From: an uncultured Solobacterium sp.
GTDB lineage: Bacteria; Bacillota_I; Bacilli_A; Erysipelotrichales; Erysipelotrichaceae
Assembly (NCBI GenBank): GCA_905235315.1
Contig: CAJOLG010000051.1
Location: 1 to 9,408, forward strand
DNA: 9,408 nucleotides
Reading direction: 5' to 3'
In this document: piece after piece, positions 5,246 to 9,408 of the stretch
Position numbering within the stretch: the first letter of the stretch is position 1
How the letters are laid out: every line of letters begins with the position of its first letter
Position numbers and translations under genes: made by a program
Notes under the pieces: model-generated
The model's input: the letters and a program-made list of their open reading frames with translations, nothing else
What the model was told of the DNA's origin: nothing
Database searches by the model: none

Positions 5246-6294
5246 AGAACGCGCGTACTTCAAAAACAGGAAAGATCTGCGGCCTGGACGGACTGCGTAC
5301 GCTGGCGTTATTCGGTGTACTGCTGTTCCATATGTTTCCGCGCACGGTAAAGGGCGGATACTTCGGTGTCATCCTGTTTTTTGTCATAAGCGGATTTCTC
5401 ACGGCGTACAGTGATGTGAAAAAGGGCGGAGAACCGGTCTTTTCGTACTATAAAAAGCGGTTTCTGAGAATCTACCCGGCGCTGATCATCATGCTGTTCT
5501 GCAGTGTGGAGGCGATCGCACTGACCGATAAATTCAAGCTTGTAAACGTACAGGAAGAAATACGCAGCGTCCTGCTTGCCTATAACAACTACTGGCAGAT
5601 TTCAAAGAGTGCAGATTACTTTGCGAATCTCTCTTCCAACTCTGCCTTTACCCATCTCTGGTATACGTCGATCCTGATCCAGTTTGAACTGGCCTGGCCG
5701 TTTCTGCACCGCCTGTTCCGGCGCTTCAGAAACAATCTCAGACCCTTTGGGTACCTGGTGCTTGCGTCGATGCTGGTAATGCCCATTGGCTCCTTTCTCA
5801 GTTCAATCTCACAGTCTCAGCTGTACTACGGTACCTTCGCGCGGATTCACGCACTTCTGATCGGAGCCTGGTTTGGATGGAGGCGGGCCCTGGCAGAGCA
5901 GCGTCCAATCAAAACCGCCCGTCCCTTGCCGGTACTCTCTGCGGTAGTGCTGTATACTGCAGGCACGATTCTGGTCTACGCATATGCGGGCGGGGATGCG
6001 CTGTGGGTATACCGGTGCGGAATCGTACTGTACGGGGCGTGTTCCGGCATTGTGGTATATCTGGTAAGCTATGCCGGGCGAAAGGTTTCCCGCATCCTGG
6101 ATAATCCGGTGTGCCGGTTCTTCAGCACCTACAGTTATGAAATCTATCTCTGGCAGTATCCGGTTCTGTTTGTTTTCATTCTGCGAAACCTGGATCACCA
6201 CTACGCACTGGAGTTTGGAATCCTGCTGGTGTTAAGCATCTGGACCCATGATACGCTGGCATTTATTCAGCGGCGGCTTGCGAAGCAGAAGTGA
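5242..6294 (+). CDS. acyltransferase family 3 integral membrane protein (OatA-like O-acetylation partner)
   Basis: This 350-residue multi-pass protein has the acyltransferase-3 signatures at its N-terminus. LDGLR is at 15-19, and H30 sits in LLFHMFPR. GGYFGVILFFVISGFL spans 38-53, and the basic KKRFLRIYPA is at 71-80. About ten hydrophobic segments follow. Family members carry acyl groups, usually acetyl from acetyl-CoA, across the membrane. H30 and the nearby arginines are the residues known to matter in the family. OatA is normally a single chain of about 600 residues, with this domain first and the SGNH domain second. Here the two halves are separate genes in the opposite order. The ATG overlaps the upstream stop (ATGA, 5242-5245), so the two are very likely made together. 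Peptidoglycan O-acetylation is the best inference; teichoic acid or glycan modification is possible. Confidence 0.9.
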   Translation: MKNARTSKTGKICGLDGLRTLALFGVLLFHMFPRTVKGGYFGVILFFVISGFLTAYSDVKKGGEPVFSYYKKRFLRIYPALIIMLFCSVEAIALTDKFKLVNVQEEIRSVLLAYNNYWQISKSADYFANLSSNSAFTHLWYTSILIQFELAWPFLHRLFRRFRNNLRPFGYLVLASMLVMPIGSFLSSISQSQLYYGTFARIHALLIGAWFGWRRALAEQRPIKTARPLPVLSAVVLYTAGTILVYAYAGGDALWVYRCGIVLYGACSGIVVYLVSYAGRKVSRILDNPVCRFFSTYSYEIYLWQYPVLFVFILRNLDHHYALEFGILLVLSIWTHDTLAFIQRRLAKQK

Positions 6295-6316
6295 CAATTC
6301 CAATGAAGCGGAAAAG

Positions 6317-6336
6317 GGGGTGTATGACATAACCCC
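6317..6336. repeat. small hairpin in the convergent intergenic region
   Basis: GGGGT (6317-6321) pairs with ACCCC (6332-6336). TAT/ATA (6323-6325, 6329-6331) continue the stem past a one-base bulge, with a GAC loop. No T run follows. Confidence 0.4.
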
Positions 6337-6342
6337 GGAACA

Positions 6343-6356
6343 GCAGGCATGCCTGC
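6343..6356. repeat. perfect 14-base palindrome
   Basis: GCAGGCATGCCTGC is fully self-complementary. It sits 18 bases before the shared terminator. With no loop it suits a dimeric protein-binding site better than an RNA hairpin. Confidence 0.6.
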
Positions 6357-6374
6357 AGGGACGGAAACAGCCGT

Positions 6375-6403
6375 AAAAAATCAGTCTTCCGACTGATTTT
6401 TTT
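6375..6403. terminator. bidirectional intrinsic terminator between convergent genes
   Basis: TCAGTC (6381-6386) and GACTGA (6391-6396) form the stem with loop TTCC. It is flanked by A6 on the left (6375-6380) and T7 on the right (6397-6403), so both strands read as hairpin plus U tract. It can end the acyltransferase transcript (plus) and the metalloprotease-like lipoprotein transcript (minus). Confidence 0.9.
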
Positions 6404-6438
6404 ACACAGGACGTATCAGACAAATTGCCGGATCGTAC

Positions 6439-7404
6439 TTACTTCTTTTCCAGACAGGTGAGAATCGCATCGATGATCTCAGGATTCTCATACGTTCTGC
6501 CGTCTCTGCCATAGGTCATCGCAAAGCGGAAATTGTCTGCCATGCATTCTTCCGGGTCAATGAGATACCCGGTGTTGCCGCCCATGACCTCATTCATATT
6601 TGAACATTCCTCAGACGGATAGAAGGTATTGGAACCGTCAATCGGCACAAGTGCTGTGCCCATGCATTCAAAGAAGGTGTCGCCTTTCGTTTCATACGGC
6701 TTTGACGCATAGAAGACGAGATAGCAGTCTTTCAGCTCACCGTTGATATTGAAGGAGGCATAGGCATCGTGGTGTTCCACATCCGGATTGGGGATATAGG
6801 AGTCGTTCAGAACCGGCGGAATACCGTAGTCAGTGTCACTGACCGTGAAATGGATGATGCGGTACATGTCTTTGCGGAAGTCCGGATTGCTGCGGGTCAG
6901 ACAGTGGAAGATCTCATGCCACATGATTTCTTTTCCCTTCACGTCGCCGGATCTGATCAGATCCAGCAGGCGGTCGCCGAAGAAGATCGTTGTGCCGTGG
7001 GTATAGGCCAAGCTGTCGCATTCTTCGTGCTGGGTGGATTTGACAAGGGTGATACGGTCAAGCGGCGGAAGTGTTACACCCGCTTTTTCTGCGTCGGCGG
7101 TCATTTCCGCCAGCAATGCATCGACCGCGTTCTTTTCCTCTTCGCTGAATTCTTCCATCTGCGCGACGGCGAAATCCATGTATTCCTCCAACGTCGCATC
7201 TTTCTGATCGGTTTTGTAATCCAGAGAATAGCGGCTGAAGCTGTTAAAAAAGTCATCCTGCGACTTCAGGATCTCCACTGCTTCTTCTTTATCCGCAAAG
7301 GTGTGTTCCATCGTGGGCCTATCTGTCACAGCCGGGGTTTTCCCTGCGGCGCAGCCGGCTGTTAACAGCACCGCCGACAGAAACAATATCATGGTCTTTT
7401 TCAT
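6439..7404 (-). CDS. lipoprotein with HExxH zinc metallopeptidase-like site
   Basis: The 321-residue product has a lipoprotein signal: MKKTMILFLSAVLLTAGC, lipobox LTAGC, lipidated C18. It should sit on the outer membrane face. An acidic helical region (about 35-105) precedes the catalytic part. H163-E164-I-F-H167 in IMWHEIFHCLT is a zinc-binding HExxH motif. IDPEECMADNF (282-292) offers E285 or E286 as the third ligand, the arrangement of gluzincin peptidases. A positioned motif GTTIFFGDRLLDLI comes before it. I cannot assign it to a named peptidase family; activity is inferred from the motifs. The ribosome site GGAGG (minus strand, 7418-7414) is 9 bases before the ATG. It ends at a bidirectional terminator shared with the convergent acyltransferase gene, and it has its own promoter. 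Confidence 0.85.
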   Translation of the reverse strand: MKKTMILFLSAVLLTAGCAAGKTPAVTDRPTMEHTFADKEEAVEILKSQDDFFNSFSRYSLDYKTDQKDATLEEYMDFAVAQMEEFSEEEKNAVDALLAEMTADAEKAGVTLPPLDRITLVKSTQHEECDSLAYTHGTTIFFGDRLLDLIRSGDVKGKEIMWHEIFHCLTRSNPDFRKDMYRIIHFTVSDTDYGIPPVLNDSYIPNPDVEHHDAYASFNINGELKDCYLVFYASKPYETKGDTFFECMGTALVPIDGSNTFYPSEECSNMNEVMGGNTGYLIDPEECMADNFRFAMTYGRDGRTYENPEIIDAILTCLEKK

Positions 7405-7424
7405 GCGAAACTGCCTCCGTCTTT

Positions 7425-7433
7425 ATTATAACA
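7425..7433 (-). promoter_or_regulatory. extended -10 promoter of the metallopeptidase-like lipoprotein
   Basis: The minus strand reads TGT-TATAAT, a perfect extended -10 (TGnTATAAT), with the hexamer at 7430-7425. The start site would be near 7418, giving a leader of only about 14 bases that begins at the GGAGG ribosome site. No clear -35 is present. Confidence 0.6.
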
Positions 7434-7508
7434 ATCCCGTTGTCTTCACCTTCACGAAACCGCTGTGGCTTCGAGGCTGAACGATACCCTGTGAGATCCG
7501 GCGGGTAT

Positions 7509-7538
7509 AAAAAAGCAGGCGGCCACAGGGTCACCTGC
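7509..7538 (-). terminator. intrinsic terminator of the ECF S-component gene
   Basis: The arms at 7515-7524 and 7529-7538 make ten stem positions with one mismatch and one G-U pair, with a 4-base loop. Six U residues follow on the minus strand (A run 7509-7514). It lies 27 bases past the stop codon. Confidence 0.8.
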
Positions 7539-7564
7539 CGGGATGCGTGTTTGAACGCTTTGGA

Positions 7565-8134
7565 TTACCGGTCGATCTGCCGGTAATACTTGTACAGCGC
7601 CTGATACAGCAGGACGGACACAATTACGCAGATCACCGCGTTCAGTGCGGTCACGCCTGCCATCCAGGTCGAAAGAATGGAAGCGGCTTCGGCAGATACG
7701 CCAAGGAGATATCTGCGGTAAAGATAGGTGATGATCGGCTCAAAGATCACGTTGAAGCCAAGGCCTGCGATCGCGCTGATCAGCGTGATTTTGCGGATCT
7801 GTTTACGGTCATCGGTTTCATTCAGCCCCATCTTCTCTGCGGTCTTGCCGGCAATAAAGCCGATCATGAACTTCAGAAAGAAGGTCTTCGGTGCCGATGC
7901 GATATACAGCGGATCGAGTACATCCGCCAGTGAAAGACCGACGGCACCCGCAATGCCTCCGGCAACCGGGCCGATCAGCCAGGCGGAAAGGACAACGATC
8001 GCATTTGCGATATGGATGGCAACCGCGCCGCCGGTCGCCAGCGGAATACTGATCTTAAGATAGGTGAATGCGATAAAGTTCAGCGCTGCGAACATTACCA
8101 TAAAGCTGAATTTCCGGATGTGTTTTCGGTTCAT
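7565..8134 (-). CDS. ECF transporter S component (vitamin/cofactor-type substrate-binding membrane subunit)
   Basis: This 189-residue membrane protein has about five to six hydrophobic helices. The central signature HIANAIVVLSAWLIGPVAGG (about 41-60) and the following AGAVGLSLADVLDP, then APKTFFLKFMIGFIAGKTAEK, match the ECF S-component pattern of RibU/PanT/HmpT-like proteins (ECF_trnsprt family). S components capture a vitamin or metabolite and use a shared energising module (EcfA, EcfA', EcfT). No such module is in the window, so it is probably a group II type using one encoded elsewhere. The substrate cannot be assigned. Longer in-frame starts exist up to 8272. The ATG at 8134 is preferred because AAAAAGGGGG lies 7 bases upstream and the residues before it look noncoding. 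Transcription has a leader of up to about 150 bases. Confidence 0.85.
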   Translation of the reverse strand: MNRKHIRKFSFMVMFAALNFIAFTYLKISIPLATGGAVAIHIANAIVVLSAWLIGPVAGGIAGAVGLSLADVLDPLYIASAPKTFFLKFMIGFIAGKTAEKMGLNETDDRKQIRKITLISAIAGLGFNVIFEPIITYLYRRYLLGVSAEAASILSTWMAGVTALNAVICVIVSVLLYQALYKYYRQIDR

Positions 8135-8151
8135 AGTTCTACCCCCTTTTT

Positions 8152-8165
8152 GCAGGTTTCCCTGC
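8152..8165 (-). promoter_or_regulatory. GNRA-tetraloop hairpin next to the ECF gene ribosome site
   Basis: On the minus strand, GCAGG-GAAA-CCTGC forms five G-C-rich pairs closed by a GAAA tetraloop, an unusually stable RNA loop. The G-rich ribosome site starts about 5 bases later. It may stabilise the leader or affect initiation. Confidence 0.45.
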
Positions 8166-8206
8166 GGTTCCCCTTTGAATATATGAGTCCAAGTATATGC
8201 ATATGA

Positions 8207-8227
8207 CTGGTATGGTTGAATAACCAG
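8207..8227. promoter_or_regulatory. imperfect inverted repeat upstream of the ECF gene (operator candidate)
   Basis: CTGGTAT at the left and ATAACCAG at the right are near-complementary arms about a 6-base centre. On the minus strand a weak -10 (TATACT, 8197-8192) lies just downstream, so the repeat would overlap the -35 region, where a repressor could bind. The promoter is weakly supported. Confidence 0.35.
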
Positions 8228-8282
8228 AAAATGACAATAATTTAAGACCAGATTGGAAGCGGGGGAAGACAATGCGCAAATG

Positions 8283-8314
8283 AAAAACCACCCCGGTGAG
8301 AATTACCGGGATGG
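8283..8314 (-). terminator. terminator overlapping the 3' end of the DUF3810-like gene
   Basis: On the minus strand CCATCCCGGT (8314-8305) pairs with ACCGGGGTGG (8297-8288): ten pairs including one U-G, with a 7-base loop. U5 follows (8287-8283). The 5' arm is the last coding triplets and the first base of the TAA stop, so the hairpin is part of the coding sequence. Confidence 0.85.
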
Positions 8315-9388
8315 CGGAAGAACCCAGGCGATCAGATAATCCGTCACTTCTCCGTAAGAGCGGATCCCGCTTTCATGGGAGAAGGTTTTGAGATACGTAT
8401 CATTGATATTGTCACTGACATCCTGAAGCGGGGAGTCATATTTGGCATAGGCAGCGCGGGTATCGCTTCGGTCACGGAATACCATGGCAAAAGAAGGATC
8501 GTCCGCATATTGCGCAGCCAGTTCCTGTGCCCGTTCCGGGTTTTCTGCGGAGAGGGAGGCCCAGCAGTATCCGAAGGCGGAATAATACCCGCTGTAGCGG
8601 AAATACAGGCTGTCCTGATTGATACAGGCAAGAAAGGCACAGAAGTTGGCTTCCTGCTCACTGGCTATGCCGAGCCGGTGCGCTGCTTCATGACACATCG
8701 TAAAGGGCAGGGGAATCACCGGCACATTGCGGGGCACGGAAGACTCTCCGGTAACCGGCATAAACATCCCGATGATGCCGTTGTACAGAAGATATTCTCC
8801 GATCAGCGAGAAACACTTTACCGGTGCAGAAGACCCTTCAAATACCGGATACGTTTCGCTCAGCGGAAGATACGAAGATCCGGCGGCTTTCGCTGTCTGA
8901 AAGAAATCCTGCGGCAGCGCATGACCTTCTTCGTCCCGCGGAATAAGCAGGGCATCTTTCGAGGCTTCCTGAAGATAGTATTCCGCCGCCGCATACAGCT
9001 CGTCTTCGGAGTACTCCCGGACGTCCAGCGAAAGGTATTCCGAAAGCTTCGGCGCATAATGATTGCCGAGCCATCCCTGTACGGCAGAGAACAGCAGAAC
9101 CGAAACGACCAGAAGGCTCTTCTGCATCAGACGAAGAACTCCGTGTTTTCGTCTGACCGTACGAATCAGCGACAGAATAAACAACAGAACCAGGCAGAGC
9201 GCTCCGATATCCCAGACCGAATACGGCACCGCGGAGAACAGCCATGCGGCCGCTGCCATCCAGCGTTTGGAAAGATCCCGGTACCACGGGAAAAAGAACG
9301 AAGGTATGCGCGGAAACAGAAGCAGTTCCGCAAACGATATGCCAAAGAGAAGAAGCACCGGGATCCAGCGGCGGCGGGTTGATTTCAT
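8303..9388 (-). CDS. DUF3810-like membrane protein with HExxH zinc site
   Basis: The product is 361 residues from the ATG at 9388; the numbers here are from the GTG at 9394, two residues earlier. Three hydrophobic segments (about 10-28, 57-78 and 91-108) form the N-terminal membrane part. A large extracytoplasmic domain follows. It carries H235-E236-A-A-H239 in TMCHEAAHRLG, then ASEQEANF with E248 as a likely third zinc ligand. This HExxH...SEQEANF layout and the membrane region match DUF3810, a predicted zinc-peptidase-like family with no proven activity. The start is chosen because a TATAAT (9401-9396) sits just upstream, so the GTG at 9394 would lie outside the transcript. No ribosome site is seen. 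Its end overlaps its own terminator. The promoter lies just inside the window edge. Confidence 0.87.
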   Translation of the reverse strand: MKSTRRRWIPVLLLFGISFAELLLFPRIPSFFFPWYRDLSKRWMAAAAWLFSAVPYSVWDIGALCLVLLFILSLIRTVRRKHGVLRLMQKSLLVVSVLLFSAVQGWLGNHYAPKLSEYLSLDVREYSEDELYAAAEYYLQEASKDALLIPRDEEGHALPQDFFQTAKAAGSSYLPLSETYPVFEGSSAPVKCFSLIGEYLLYNGIIGMFMPVTGESSVPRNVPVIPLPFTMCHEAAHRLGIASEQEANFCAFLACINQDSLYFRYSGYYSAFGYCWASLSAENPERAQELAAQYADDPSFAMVFRDRSDTRAAYAKYDSPLQDVSDNINDTYLKTFSHESGIRSYGEVTDYLIAWVLPPSR

Positions 9389-9395
9389 ACTCACA

Positions 9396-9401
9396 ATTAT
9401 A
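9396..9401 (-). promoter_or_regulatory. -10 box directly before the DUF3810-like gene
   Basis: The minus strand reads TATAAT, a perfect -10. Exactly 7 bases (TGTGAGT) separate it from the ATG at 9388, the normal distance from a -10 to the transcription start. This predicts a leaderless mRNA. The -35 region is outside the window. Confidence 0.5.
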
Positions 9402-9408
9402 AACAGCG

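Noticed and set aside
6769..7365. Plus-strand frame of 198 codons antisense to the metallopeptidase-like lipoprotein
   Set aside because: The opposite frame has a lipobox, HEIFH, an extended -10 and a ribosome site. This one has only a composition that follows from the other strand.
7547..7933. Plus-strand frame of 128 codons antisense to the ECF S component
   Set aside because: No ribosome site, and the minus-strand frame carries a clear S-component signature.
8135..8302. Known riboswitch before the ECF gene
   Set aside because: I compared by eye with TPP, FMN, preQ1, THF, cobalamin, purine and lysine consensus cores and found no match.
8375..9382. Long plus-strand open frame (335 codons) antisense to the DUF3810-like gene
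   Set aside because: It is rich in Arg and Gln with no domain, and it mirrors the codon bias of the true minus-strand gene, which has a clear HExxH motif and membrane helices.
1..9408. CRISPR array, transposase, integrase or tRNA
   Set aside because: No regularly spaced repeats, no IS-type terminal repeats and no tRNA-like cloverleaf were seen on either strand. The only repeats are those listed.

Overview
The window looks like a chromosomal segment from a low-to-moderate-GC Firmicute (Bacillota), most likely a gut or host-associated Clostridia or Erysipelotrichia relative. The signs are Gram-positive lipoproteins with lipoboxes, strong AGGAGG-type ribosome sites, intrinsic terminators, an ECF-type S component, an OatA-like O-acetylation pair and a double-glycine peptide. 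No rRNA, tRNA, transposase, CRISPR array or phage structural gene is visible. The organism assignment is inference from gene content.

Layout. Left edge: the first 31 codons of a membrane or exported protein on the minus strand, then about 260 noncoding bases. Positions 355-3778 carry four plus-strand genes: a class I SAM-dependent methyltransferase, a zinc-ribbon membrane protein, an HNH endonuclease and a small lipoprotein. They do not form one tight operon: a terminator follows the methyltransferase, another follows the lipoprotein, and most genes have promoter-like sequence directly upstream. Next comes a short minus-strand gene (4003-4278) for a peptide with a double-glycine export leader, with its own -10 box and terminator. 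Divergent from it is a translationally coupled pair (4457-6294): a membrane-anchored SGNH esterase and an acyltransferase-3 membrane protein. Together these have the two parts of OatA-type peptidoglycan O-acetyltransferases. The right part (6439-9388) is all minus strand: a lipoprotein with an HEIFH zinc site, an ECF transporter S component, and a DUF3810-like membrane protein with an HEAAH zinc site.

How the genes relate. Six or seven of the ten products are predicted to act at the membrane or cell surface. The split O-acetylation pair is the clearest functional module; it probably modifies peptidoglycan or another wall polymer. The double-glycine peptide next to it would need a C39-peptidase exporter encoded elsewhere. 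The HNH nuclease is the best candidate for an accessory or defence function, but no partner subunit is recognisable.

Composition is uneven. Hand counts give 22/60 G+C at 1921-1980 and 19/60 at 2641-2700 (HNH gene), against 35/60 at 6061-6120 (acyltransferase) and 39/60 at 8521-8580 (DUF3810 gene). Several genes (HNH, SGNH, DUF3810-like) have a -10-like box only a few bases before the start codon and little or no Shine-Dalgarno sequence, which suggests leaderless or near-leaderless transcripts.
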